Part shown: piece after piece, positions 48,506-57,206 of the stretch
Numbering within the stretch: the stretch's first letter is position 1
How the letters are laid out: each line of letters opens with the position of its first letter
Assembly: GCA_012103575.1 (NCBI GenBank)
Contig: WLWN01000001.1
Coordinates: 1,069,792-1,133,791 of the forward strand
Length of the DNA stretch: 64,000 bases
Direction of reading: 5' to 3'
Source: Kiritimatiellia bacterium
Lineage (GTDB): Bacteria; Verrucomicrobiota; Kiritimatiellia; WLWN01
Translations under genes and position numbers: made by a program
Notes under the pieces: model-generated
Database searches by the model: none
What the model saw: only the letters and a program-made list of their open reading frames with translations
Told to the model about the DNA's origin: nothing

Positions 48506-49828
48506 TTACAATAACCAGGACACCACTTCCGGGAAGAGAATCAAGAGGATCAGCCCCAACAACTGGATAATGATAAAGGGCATGACCCCTCGATAAATAT
48601 GGGTCGTTTTAACTTCTTTGGGAGCGACCCCTCTTAAATAAAAGAGCGCAAATCCAAAAGGCGGAGTTAAAAAAGAGGTTTGTAAATTCACGCCGATCAT
48701 GACCCCTAACCACACTAAATCAAAACCCATCATTCGAAATACAGGAACAAGCAGAGGAACAATGATAAACGCAATTTCAAAAAAATCGATAAAGAACCCT
48801 AAAATGAATATGGCCAGGTTCGTTACAATCAGCAGACCTACTTTGCCTCCCGGCAAATTGGTTAAGAGCTCTTCAATCCAAACATCCCCATAAAGACCTC
48901 GAAATACGAGGGCAAAGGCTGTGGAACCTACTAGCAACATCATGACCATGGCCGTAAGATGTGTTGTGGACTCCATGGTCTGTTTCAAGGCCGTAAACGT
49001 CAACCGCTTGGAGCAAGCGGCAATGATCATCGCGCCCACACTTCCTAAAGCCCCTGCTTCTGTTGGCGTTGCAATGCCAAAAAATATACTCCCCAGAACC
49101 ACCAAAATAAGAATGAGCGGCGGAAACATAACAAACACAACTTGTTTGAAGAGTTGTTTTTTAGGGATAGCTATCATTTCAGGAGGTAATGCCGGCGCAA
49201 CAGCAGGCTTGATCTTCGCAATGATCATCACATACACAGCGTAACCGCCTACCAGCATGAGACCCGGTGTCAACGATCCCCGAAAGAGATCACCCACGGA
49301 AACCCCTAGCTGATCGCCCAGGACCACTAATACAACACTTGGAGGAATAATCCTCTGACCTAAGGTACCTGAAGCAGCTATCACACCCGAGGATAACTCT
49401 TTAGAATACCCGTATCTCAGCATTACCGGTAAAGAAATCAATCCCATAGCCACGACTGACGCGCCAACAACACCGGTTGCAGCGGCTAGTAATGCGCCTA
49501 CAAAAATAACGGCTAATGCAAGGCCTCCCCTCAGGGACCCAAATAAGGTACCCATTGTTTTTAAAAGGTCTTCGGCTAACCGAGATTTTTCCAGAATCGT
49601 ACCCATAAAAATAAAAAAGGGTACGGCCAGAAGAACGTAATTTGACATAATCCCGAAAATGCGTTCGGGAATAGCAAAGAGTAGGCTCCAATCAAAGTAA
49701 CCGAGCGCAACACCGATACAGACAAAAACTAAAGAGACACCACCTAACGTAAAAGCAACGGGGTACCCTAAGAAGATACAGGTGAGGACCGTAAAGAACA
49801 TCAACGGCGCTATCCAGTCCCCTGTCAT
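48506..49828 (-). CDS. dctM: TRAP transporter large permease (DctM)
   Basis: 440 residues, about twelve hydrophobic helices. Typical DctM segments are FFIFMGTILEKSRLAEDLL, GVVGASVVAMGLISLPVML, GVIAASGTLGQRIIPPSVVL and LQTSFLTPPFGFALFYLRGV. The large permease forms the Na+-coupled substrate path with DctQ and a periplasmic binding protein. It follows dctQ after ~97 bases containing octamer repeats. No DctP binding-protein gene is adjacent, so the substrate is unknown. The gene is intact. Confidence 0.9.
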   Translation of the reverse strand: MTGDWIAPLMFFTVLTCIFLGYPVAFTLGGVSLVFVCIGVALGYFDWSLLFAIPERIFGIMSNYVLLAVPFFIFMGTILEKSRLAEDLLKTMGTLFGSLRGGLALAVIFVGALLAAATGVVGASVVAMGLISLPVMLRYGYSKELSSGVIAASGTLGQRIIPPSVVLVVLGDQLGVSVGDLFRGSLTPGLMLVGGYAVYVMIIAKIKPAVAPALPPEMIAIPKKQLFKQVVFVMFPPLILILVVLGSIFFGIATPTEAGALGSVGAMIIAACSKRLTFTALKQTMESTTHLTAMVMMLLVGSTAFALVFRGLYGDVWIEELLTNLPGGKVGLLIVTNLAIFILGFFIDFFEIAFIIVPLLVPVFRMMGFDLVWLGVMIGVNLQTSFLTPPFGFALFYLRGVAPKEVKTTHIYRGVMPFIIIQLLGLILLILFPEVVSWLL

Positions 49829-49857
49829 GCTCCGAAGCTCCGAAGAAGATTAGAATG

Positions 49858-49948
49858 ATGGAGTATTGGAGTATTGGAGTATTGGAATACTGAAGAATTG
49901 TGCTTTTTCTGCTCTGCTGTTCCATTATTCCACCACTCCATCACTCCT
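49858..49948 (-). repeat. 8-bp-period repeats between dctQ and dctM
   Basis: Two runs of imperfect octamers: GAGTATTG repeated three to four times (49861-49890) and, on the complement, GAGTGATG GAGTGGTG GAATAATG (49922-49946). The second run overlaps the end of dctQ and encodes its last residues (SDGVVE). They separate two genes that are usually adjacent. Confidence 0.6.
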
Positions 49949-50431
49949 GGCGTTCTGACGAAATAGAAAACGCCATTTCTTCACGCCATACAATAGACCC
50001 TGTAGGATCAAAAGAAGAAACCCTATGGGAATACATGTTTTGATGGGATAACGAGGGAGTCCACCTGGATCGGGCGATGCTTCCTTAATCATCCATGAAT
50101 CATGGACAGTCCCCCAGGACGCCCAGATCATGAAAACAGAAAAAGGAATAAGAAAAAATACTGTACCTAATAAATCAATCCATGCTTTTCCTCGTTCACT
50201 CAGCCGTTCATAAAAGACGTCTACACGAACATGTCCATTTTTCCTAAAGGTAGAAGCTGCGCCTAGCAGAAAAATGATACTGAATAGATACCATTGAATT
50301 TCAAGATACGCATTGGAACTTAAATTGGCATGGATAAATTTTCCCAGGTAACGGGCTATGGCATTAAATGTTCCGACCAGAACCATGAACAAGGTAAGCC
50401 AACACACAATGTGGCCAATCCGTTTATTCAT
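49925..50431 (-). CDS. dctQ: TRAP transporter small permease (DctQ)
   Basis: 168 residues with four membrane helices and the DctQ pattern FNAIARYLGKFIHANLSSNA, YLEIQWYLFSIIFLLGAAST and FRKNGHVRVDVFYERLSERG. DctQ pairs with the large permease. The gene is intact; its last codons come from octamer repeat sequence. A dctP gene would be expected upstream but the neighbour is an NDK-like gene. Confidence 0.88.
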   Translation of the reverse strand: MNKRIGHIVCWLTLFMVLVGTFNAIARYLGKFIHANLSSNAYLEIQWYLFSIIFLLGAASTFRKNGHVRVDVFYERLSERGKAWIDLLGTVFFLIPFSVFMIWASWGTVHDSWMIKEASPDPGGLPRYPIKTCIPIGFLLLILQGLLYGVKKWRFLFRQNARSDGVVE

Positions 50432-50451
50432 ACGGTCAATGTTGCTAAGAA

Positions 50452-50483
50452 TAGTTATCGGTTATCCGTTATTAGCTGTTAGG
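50452..50483 (+). repeat. 7-bp-period repeat upstream of dctQ
   Basis: Reads GTTATCG GTTATCC GTTATTA GCTGTTA GG in the 166-base gap between the NDK-like gene and dctQ. Confidence 0.55.
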
Positions 50484-50507
50484 AAGAATCTAGTTTTTTC
50501 TTTCTTC

Positions 50508-50575
50508 AGCCCTGAGGTCGAAACCCCGGGCTAGATGTCTTTGTCCCTTTGGGACAATCGATGTCAAAGATGGCA
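50508..50575. repeat. Possible dispersed repeat with GTCCCTTTGGGAC hairpin
   Basis: The stretch includes GAGGTCGAAACCCCGGGCTA and TTGTCCCTTTGGGACAAT, two short palindromic parts. Similar text is, from memory, common as a dispersed repeat in Bacteroidota and PVC genomes. Only one copy is seen here, so the assignment is weak. Confidence 0.3.
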
Positions 50576-50597
50576 TCACTTGAGCGCCTACACCCTC

Positions 50598-51602
50598 TCA
50601 CAACAATTTCTCCACCGCCTCTTGTGCATCCATTTCTTCAGTTACATCAAAGGCTGACTCTTGGTATCCATTGATTTCCACATTAGGATTTTTTGCCAGC
50701 TGAAGAACTTTCTCTTCAGAGGCTCCTTGCTGAGCGAGCAATTGACCAAAACATGTATCGCGAAAAGAGAGCAGTCTTTCGCCTCCATGCTCGGTAAAAA
50801 ACCGTTGTATTTCAACCATTCCTTCAAGGGGGCCCGCTGATAAATGAACACCGTTAGAACTCGAACTCACATCCGCCATCCCCAATTCATCTTTCTGTTG
50901 AAGGAATAGATTACGCAAAGATCCTTTTTCGGCCTGAACAGGATTGGTAGCGCCAACTAGTTCTGTCCGTAAATCTGTCCATGGCTTATCACTCATACAT
51001 TCCAGGGCAACTAACGCATTCGATGAAGCATAAAATGGTTCAAGTTGATAGGGATGAAAAGGATTCAAAATAATGTACCTCTGCCCCTGTATTTTTATAG
51101 ATAATGCATAAGTCCCCCCCCCTAGTTTTTCGGTCCCAAGATTTGCGGAAAAGGCCGAAAGCGCTAACGGAGTAAAAGCTGCGCATGCTTCAAGGAATTG
51201 ATGTCCACCCAACACCTTTGCGCCTTGATTGACTTCTTCTGAAAAATGTTGATGCAGCATGTCTTGTGCATGCTGTGTAATCGCCGGCTCCCCGTTAAGT
51301 GATATTTGATTAATCACCCCGTAATGATGATCCATGATCCGATATTCATACAAATAATCACCGTTCAAGACACATACAGCTCCAATCTGTATTCCCCACT
51401 CATCAAGAACGTTAAAGACAAGCTCTAACCCTTTCGACAAGTGTACCCCTTGCTGAATAGCGGTGAGTTCAGGTTTTAGAAACAGGACAAACTGATGCCA
51501 TCCGGGATTTTTTGTTTGTTCATAAGGCTGAACCCATTCACTCACCGGATTTCCGTTATATGATGTGATCTGTTGACAGGTCTCATATATTATTTTGATC
51601 AT
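50598..51602 (-). CDS. NDK-like protein with a large internal insertion
   Basis: 334 residues. The C-terminal half aligns by eye with nucleoside-diphosphate kinase: ALVALECMSDKPWTDLRTEL, VGATNPVQAEKGSLRN and SSSNGVHLSAGPLEGMVEIQ, where the His in NGVH sits at the phosphorylated His of NGTH in E. coli Ndk; IQRFF follows as in other Ndk. The N-terminal half has FVLFLKPELT (like IIKPDA) and MDHHYGVIN. About 100 residues separate the halves, and ~70 follow. Classical Ndk is ~140 residues. It could make NTPs from NDPs or be a regulatory relative. The gene is intact. Confidence 0.6.
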   Translation of the reverse strand: MIKIIYETCQQITSYNGNPVSEWVQPYEQTKNPGWHQFVLFLKPELTAIQQGVHLSKGLELVFNVLDEWGIQIGAVCVLNGDYLYEYRIMDHHYGVINQISLNGEPAITQHAQDMLHQHFSEEVNQGAKVLGGHQFLEACAAFTPLALSAFSANLGTEKLGGGTYALSIKIQGQRYIILNPFHPYQLEPFYASSNALVALECMSDKPWTDLRTELVGATNPVQAEKGSLRNLFLQQKDELGMADVSSSSNGVHLSAGPLEGMVEIQRFFTEHGGERLLSFRDTCFGQLLAQQGASEEKVLQLAKNPNVEINGYQESAFDVTEEMDAQEAVEKLL

Positions 51603-51765
51603 TGCTTTTCATGTGCTCCGTAATATTATTCATTAAGAACTTTGTTAAGGAAAAACTTAACCACGAATGGACAGAGATGGATACGAATAAATTGAAAGAA
51701 AAAGTATATATAAAATGTCCCTGCCATTAAAAGGCTATACGCTAAAAAATAAAGGATGACACGTT

Positions 51766-52962
51766 ATGTTAGAGTCTATATCACCAGCACCACCCGATGC
51801 GATATTGGGGTTAACCGAAGCGTTTAAAAAAGATACGAATCCTGATAAAATTAATTTAGGGGTTGGCGTTTATCAAGACGATACAGGCACCACCCCGATC
51901 TTAGAAGCCGTGAAAGCGGCTGAAGAGAAACTATTAAAAGAAGAAACGTCAAAGTCCTATTTGTCTATTTCAGGTTCACCACAATACACACAATGTGTCC
52001 AAACCTTATTGTTTGGAGACGGCCATGAAATTCTTTCATCAGGAAGAGCCAAAACAGCGCATACACCCGGAGGAACCGGAGCGTTACGTGTAGGGGCTGA
52101 CTTTTTAAACCAATCTTTACCCGATGCATCTATTTGGGTTAGCACACCAACATGGGCCAATCACAAAGGGATTTTTAGCGCGAGTGGTTTTGAAATAAAG
52201 GACTATCCATATTATGATCCCCAAACGCATGGCATTGAATTTGGAGCCATGAAAAAAGTGCTAAGCAATATCCCTGAAAACGATATCGTCTTATTGCACG
52301 TCTGTTGCCACAACCCAACGGGCGTTGATCTTGAGTCTGAACAATGGAAAGAAATCGCAGCCATAGCCAAAACCCAACGATGGATTCCTTTTCTAGATTT
52401 TGCGTATCAAGGGTTTGGAGCAAGCCTGGAAGAAGATCGACGAGGATTGCTTGGGTTATTAAATATCGACACCCCTCTATTTGTAGCCAATTCGTTTTCG
52501 AAAAATGTTGGACTGTATCGAGAACGAACTGGGGCTTTAACCGTGATCGCACAGGATGCTTTTAAAGCCGACGCTATTTTTAGCCATATCAAAGCAACGA
52601 TACGGACCAATTACTCGAATCCCCCTGCGCACGGTGGATCGATTGTAGAAACGATTCTTAATGATGATACCTTACGCCAACAATGGACCGAAGAGTTGAC
52701 TGATATGCGTAACCAAATCGCGTCTGTACGTTCCACGTTGGTTCAGAAGTTAGCAGAAAAGGATATTCCTCAAGACTTCTCTTTTATTGAAAAACAAAAG
52801 GGCATGTTTTCATTTAGTGGATTATCGGATGAACAGGTCACCTATTTACGCGAAAACAAAGCTATTTACATTGTAAAAGGCGGACGTATTAACGTCGCAG
52901 GCGTTACCCCTCAAAACATTGATTATCTATGTGAGTCGATTCGGGAAGCTATTCAACAATAA
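51766..52962 (+). CDS. Aspartate/aromatic aminotransferase (class I)
   Basis: 398 residues. The start MLESISPAPPDAILGLTEAF and INLGVGVYQDDTGTTPILEA are typical of the AspC/TyrB branch. The PLP lysine lies in LFVANSFSKNVGLYRERTGA, with the conserved HNPTG as CCHNPTGVDL and the C-terminal substrate Arg in IYIVKGGRINVAGV. It transfers amino groups between aspartate or aromatic amino acids and 2-oxoglutarate. The length is normal and the gene intact, and it is the only biosynthetic gene in this stretch. Confidence 0.9.
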   Translation: MLESISPAPPDAILGLTEAFKKDTNPDKINLGVGVYQDDTGTTPILEAVKAAEEKLLKEETSKSYLSISGSPQYTQCVQTLLFGDGHEILSSGRAKTAHTPGGTGALRVGADFLNQSLPDASIWVSTPTWANHKGIFSASGFEIKDYPYYDPQTHGIEFGAMKKVLSNIPENDIVLLHVCCHNPTGVDLESEQWKEIAAIAKTQRWIPFLDFAYQGFGASLEEDRRGLLGLLNIDTPLFVANSFSKNVGLYRERTGALTVIAQDAFKADAIFSHIKATIRTNYSNPPAHGGSIVETILNDDTLRQQWTEELTDMRNQIASVRSTLVQKLAEKDIPQDFSFIEKQKGMFSFSGLSDEQVTYLRENKAIYIVKGGRINVAGVTPQNIDYLCESIREAIQQ

Positions 52963-53020
52963 GTGGAAAATCGCCGAGTCTAACGTTGTAATACCAAAGA
53001 TTTAATATATCATCAGAAGC

Positions 53021-53224
53021 ATGAAAACGATAGAGACAGATATAACTGTTATGCCAAATGGGCATGGGATTTTAGAGGATGTACATGAGCTTGGAGCCGT
53101 AATTCATCATGCTATTTTAGTCGTTGAAGAAAAATCAGTTGTGGAGAAAAGAGGTGATCTTTCGGATTTTCCTGTAGATGATCATGGGCCATGGGCGACG
53201 AACATAAGCCTTCGTTGTGGATGA
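53021..53224 (+). CDS. Antitoxin-like small protein preceding a PIN remnant
   Basis: 67 residues: MKTIETDITVMPNGHGILED, then AVIHHAILVVEEKSVVEKRG. The beta-hairpin-like N-terminus and the position (ATGA overlap with the PIN frame) fit an antitoxin. Sequence similarity to a named family is not clear. The partner is inactive. Confidence 0.45.
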   Translation: MKTIETDITVMPNGHGILEDVHELGAVIHHAILVVEEKSVVEKRGDLSDFPVDDHGPWATNISLRCG

Positions 53225-53568
53225 TACCCGGTAAATCTATTTTCATTGACACGAACATTCTGATCTACGCCAACAGTGTCCATGCTCCTTTTCATCGTGA
53301 AGCCCGCGAACAACTGACCAAATATTCCAAGGAAGGGTATTACCTATGGATCAGTTCACAAGTACTCCGAGAATTTACTTCGGTTATGACTCGTCCTCAA
53401 ACTTGGTAACATTCTATTGAGACAAAAGAAATTGTAGCTCGGATCAATTACCTTGAGGAACATTTTCAGGTTATAGATGACAGCAAACTGATAAGAAAGA
53501 AACTGTGGTCTTTAGTCGATGAATATGAAGTCAAAGGCAAACAGCTCTATGATCGTTTACAAAATTGA
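53221..53568 (+). pseudogene. PIN-domain toxin with an internal stop
   Basis: The first frame has IPGKSIFIDTNILIYANSVH and YYLWISSQVLREFTSVMTRP (acidic PIN residues in IDTN and REF). A TAA at 53407 interrupts it, but the same frame continues (ETKEIVARINYLEEHFQVID, KLIRKKLWSLVDEYEVKGKQ) to a stop at 53568. The last family motif (GKQIHDA) is degraded to GKQLYDR and the remaining tail is missing. The ATG overlaps the antitoxin stop (ATGA). Confidence 0.75.
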
Positions 53569-53715
53569 TAAACTTTTAACACATAATGTGGCAGATTTTA
53601 TTCGGTTTTCGATAGAAATTGTCGTCCTTTCGCTGCTCTCTAACAACCCATAAAACAGAATCGAATAGCGGAATACGCGTAATCCCTCTTTGGAGAACGA
53701 ATTTTCTTTATTCTT

Positions 53716-53738
53716 CTCCTAATAACCAATAGCTATTC
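53716..53738 (-). repeat. 7-bp-period repeat at the end of the ClpP-like gene
   Basis: On the complement, GGGAATAGCTATTGGTTATTAG, again GTTATT-type heptamers at the very end of a gene. Confidence 0.4.
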
Positions 53739-55215
53739 CCATCGATAGAAATTGTCAGGGTTATATAGAAAGTAAAAATCAAAGGGTTCGAGACGGGGTA
53801 AACGCATATAGTTTCCAACAGACGTCTCTGTGTGGTGGTCGGAGACAAAGACTAACTTAGGTTCCGGCGTTTCATTTCCAGGTTTTTTTGTATATCCCTC
53901 TTCACGAATGGCGTTGACAATGGAATCTACCCATTTTCAGTTTTTTCGCACGATCCGCGAATTCTTCCCAATCACCTGTTGATCTTTTTTCGTACATCTG
54001 CGCATAAAACTCTTTTAAGGAACGTTCCATCTTTTTTGCTACAGGCAGATGTAATCGACGCGCCCATTCTTTTAAAGTTTCAAGTTGTTCTTGTTGCTGG
54101 GTCAGATTTTCCCCATGCACAATACTTAAGGGTTGGTGATGTAAAATAATGGCATTGGGATATGCATAGGAATGCTCTGCTAGCGTAAGTATAATGGCCG
54201 CCATACTGGCCGCAAAGGATTTAACAACGACGTGAATCGGCGCTTTGCTCGCTTCCATGGCTTTAAGGATACGATATCTTTCCATAGCCGATCCACCCGG
54301 GCATCGATCGATCATGATAAAAATCGGAAACGCTTGGGATTTGTTGTTAAAGTAATGAATTCGCTCAGTCACATAATCTGCGGTGCCTTTAATAATCGGT
54401 CCATTGAGGGGAATTCTTCGGTCACTAATGGTGAGAACCCCCTTCCCAAACGGTTCTTCATTATACTCAAGTTCTTGATTCACTTCCGATTTCCACGTTT
54501 CTCTTTTTTGTCTAAGTTCAAGGTCACTGTTTAACTGAGTTAAAGCGATCCGATATTGTTTCTGCTTAAAGGCCGCACGCTTGCTTTCGAGGCCTAAACG
54601 CGCCATTTCTATTTTAATGTTTTGCTGTTCTTTATTCAGTGTAATTTCAAGTTTTCGAACTTCTTCGTGGGCTTTGGCATTTTCTAAGGCCAGTGTGTCT
54701 CTTTCACGTTCTAATTGGGATAATGATTGTCTATCCTTTTCTTTGTTAAAGAGGTTTTCTAGTTCCGTTTTTTGCTTTTTTGCAGCGAGATCGGCTAGTT
54801 GTTTTTGAAGCATTTTTTGTACTTTCAGATTTTCCAAATCCAGTTTTTCGATTTCTACCTTTAAATTTTCAACTTCTTTTTGATGCTTTGCGGCTTCTAA
54901 AGCATTTTCCAGCTCCAGTTTGCTTCTCTCTGTTTGAAGCTTAAAACGCTCCATCTTCACCCGTTCTTGTAAAAGGATATACGTACTCCGCAATTTTTTT
55001 GTTTCTTTGGACGAGTCGTGTAGTTCCGTTTTTAGTTGCTCATCTCGCAAGGTATTTTCAGCTGCCAATTGATCTCGCTGGAGCGTGATCTTCTTCAAGG
55101 CTCGTTCCGCTTGGGAAAGGGGGGGCGCTGTTTCCTTTTCCGATTCAGCGATCGTTACATGATGAAACAGACAGGCCACAAGCATTGAGCATAAAAAAAT
55201 GGATCTTTTATTCAT
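53733..55215 (-). CDS. Periplasmic coiled-coil protein with a ClpP/crotonase-like serine protease domain
   Basis: Signal peptide (FLCSMLVACLFHHVTIA), then ~230 residues of heptad-rich coiled coil (about 30-260), then a ClpP/SppA-like domain: IFIMIDRCPGGSAMERYRIL (oxyanion-type GG), VVVKSFAASMAAIILTLAEH (Ser at ASM, the nucleophile position) and PNAIILHHQPLS (candidate catalytic His). It would act outside the cytoplasm, perhaps on envelope proteins. The open frame ends at 53902, but one base at an A4 run (about 53938) moves it into WVDSIVNAIREEGYTKK and FDFYFLYNPDNFYRWE, ending at 53733. The catalytic part is unaffected. The domain arrangement is unusual. Confidence 0.72.
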
Positions 55216-55247
55216 ATACGTTTTTTCCTTTCGTTAGACCGAGTATC

Positions 55248-55290
55248 TAGGATCCAGGGTCCAGAATCAAGGATCCAGTATGGAGGATCG
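55248..55290 (+). repeat. 7-bp-period AGGATCC repeat
   Basis: AGGATCC AGGGTCC AGAATCA AGGATCC AGTATGG AGGATCG: six imperfect heptamers in the gap between the divergent ClpP-like and pyrimidine phosphorylase genes. Confidence 0.65.
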
Positions 55291-55335
55291 AATTTCTACT
55301 TTCAAGTTTCAGTGTTCTTCTCTACACTCCCTTTC

Positions 55336-56646
55336 ATGATTCCCCAATGGATTATAGAAAAGAAAAGAGACCACAAGGCATTATCGGAAGAAGAGATCCG
55401 TTTCTTTATAGACGGATATACCCGCGAAGAGATTCCTGACTACCAAATGGCGGCTATGGCCATGGCCATTTATCTAAATGGGATGACCTTTGAAGAGACG
55501 GCTATCCTTACTGATGCGATGATGCATTCGGGAGATCTGGTAGACACATCTTCGATTAAATTTCCCAAAGTCGATAAACACTCAACAGGGGGCATTGGCG
55601 ATAAGGTATCGCTCATTTTGGCGCCTCTGATGGCCTGTTGTAATGTGGCTGTTCCCATGGTATCTGGACGAGGCCTTGGAATCACAGGTGGCACCCTCGA
55701 TAAACTTGAGTCCATTCCAGGATGCCGAACGAATTTGTCAGACGCTGAGTTTGTAGATATTGTACAAACATGTGGCTGTTCTATCACCGGACAAACAGGA
55801 CAACTAGCTCCTGCTGATAAAAAACTCTATGCCCTACGCGATGTAACAGCCACCGTTCCTTCTATTCCTCTTATTGTCGCGAGCATTATGTGCAAAAAAC
55901 TAGCGGAAGGCATTGATGCGCTCGTTTTAGATGTGAAGTGGGGACAAGGCGCGTTCATGAAAACACAGGAACAAGCCCGAGAGCTTGCAGAAAATATGGT
56001 AGAAGTAGGAACGCGGATGGGCAAAAAGATGGCCGCTATTATTTCGGATATGAATCAACCATTGGGATGTACGACAGGCAACGCTTTAGAAGTGATTGAA
56101 AGCCTTGAAGCGCTATCGGGCAACGGTTCAAAGGATCTGATGGAGGTAACCATGACCCTTTGCACACGGATGTTGATGCTCACCGAACAGGTTAAACAGG
56201 AAGAAGAAGCCATCCGTATTCTTGAAGAACATATCGCGTCAGGAGCAGCCCTCTCGAAGTTCAAAGAAATGGTCAAACTTCAGGGGGGCGATGTGGGTGT
56301 TTTAGAGGATCCCGCTAGATTGCCTGTCGCCGGGATCAAGCAAGAATTTCCTGCATCAGAGTCAGGTTATATATCAAAAGTTGATGCGGAACCGATTGGG
56401 AGAGCATGTCTCATGCTCGGGGCTGGACGAACAAAAATAAATGATCCTGTAGACTTTGCTGTAGGCATTTCTAATATCCTGAAAATCGGTGATTTGATCG
56501 AAAAAGGAAGTCCTTTGTTGACGGTCCACGCCAATGATAAAGAAAAGCTCAATGAGGCGCTAATACTGATTCAAAAAGCGTTTGATATTTCAGAAGAAAA
56601 ACCATCCCCCACCCCATTCATTAATGATACGATAGTTCCTCAATAA
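55336..56646 (+). CDS. Pyrimidine-nucleoside (thymidine) phosphorylase
   Basis: From ATG 55336 (MIPQWIIEKKRDHKALSEEE) about 436 residues, the normal length. Markers are DYQMAAMAMAIYLNGMTFEE, the phosphate loop KVDKHSTGGIGDKVSLILAP, GRGLGITGGTLDKLESIPG and DVKWGQGAFMKTQEQARELA. It splits thymidine, uridine or deoxyuridine to base and (deoxy)ribose-1-phosphate. The upstream ATG (55312) would add eight residues before the conserved start. With purine phosphorylase and cytidine deaminase it forms a nucleoside-salvage cluster. Confidence 0.92.
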   Translation: MIPQWIIEKKRDHKALSEEEIRFFIDGYTREEIPDYQMAAMAMAIYLNGMTFEETAILTDAMMHSGDLVDTSSIKFPKVDKHSTGGIGDKVSLILAPLMACCNVAVPMVSGRGLGITGGTLDKLESIPGCRTNLSDAEFVDIVQTCGCSITGQTGQLAPADKKLYALRDVTATVPSIPLIVASIMCKKLAEGIDALVLDVKWGQGAFMKTQEQARELAENMVEVGTRMGKKMAAIISDMNQPLGCTTGNALEVIESLEALSGNGSKDLMEVTMTLCTRMLMLTEQVKQEEEAIRILEEHIASGAALSKFKEMVKLQGGDVGVLEDPARLPVAGIKQEFPASESGYISKVDAEPIGRACLMLGAGRTKINDPVDFAVGISNILKIGDLIEKGSPLLTVHANDKEKLNEALILIQKAFDISEEKPSPTPFINDTIVPQ

Positions 56647-56659
56647 GGGAAAAGAAAAC

Positions 56660-57206
56660 ATGAACATCATGGAACACGCATTTACCGTTGTACGCGACCA
56701 CTTCCAAAAAGCTCAACCTACATGCGGCCTCATATTGGGTTCTGGATGGAGTGAAGTCATAGAGGCCTTTGAGATACATCATTCAATCGGCTATGAAGAA
56801 ATTCCCGGACTTGGAAAAACAGGGGTGGTCGGACATGCCGGCAGACTAGTCCATGGAATATGCGGAGGACTTGAAACACTTATTTTCCAAGGGCGCCGAC
56901 ACTGGTATGAAGGAGAGGGATGGGACCCCATTATCTTACCTATATATGTCCTTAAAAAGATGGGTGTTACCACCCTTGTATTAACAAATGCAGCCGGTGG
57001 TGTCCGAAGTGATTTAAAACCTGGGGACCTTATGATCATTGATGATCACATTAACAACATGCCCTCGAATCCTCTAATAGGACCTCACCTCCCTATTTGG
57101 GGTCCTCGCTTTCCTGATCAGACGGCTGTATATAATCCAGACCTTCGAAACACGCTTGAACACGCCGCAAAATCGGTCGATGAAACTTTGTATCGTGGAG
57201 TTTATT
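56660..57206 (+). pseudogene. Purine-nucleoside phosphorylase, 5' part, interrupted by IS630
   Basis: From MNIMEHAFTVVRDHFQKA the frame shows CGLILGSGWSEVIEAF (phosphate loop), GRRHWYEGEGWDPI and VLTNAAGGVRSDLKPGDLMI (active-site loop). At 57206 it meets IS630 after GVYL. Across the insertion the frame resumes correctly as ASSGPTYETPAEV. Substrates of the intact enzyme are inosine and guanosine and their deoxy forms. It sits 13 bases after the pyrimidine phosphorylase. Confidence 0.88.

Noticed and set aside
49692-49925. Small frame between dctQ and dctM (MEQQSRKSTILQYSNTP)
   Set aside because: Its start is made of octamer repeats and the rest overlaps dctM in another frame.
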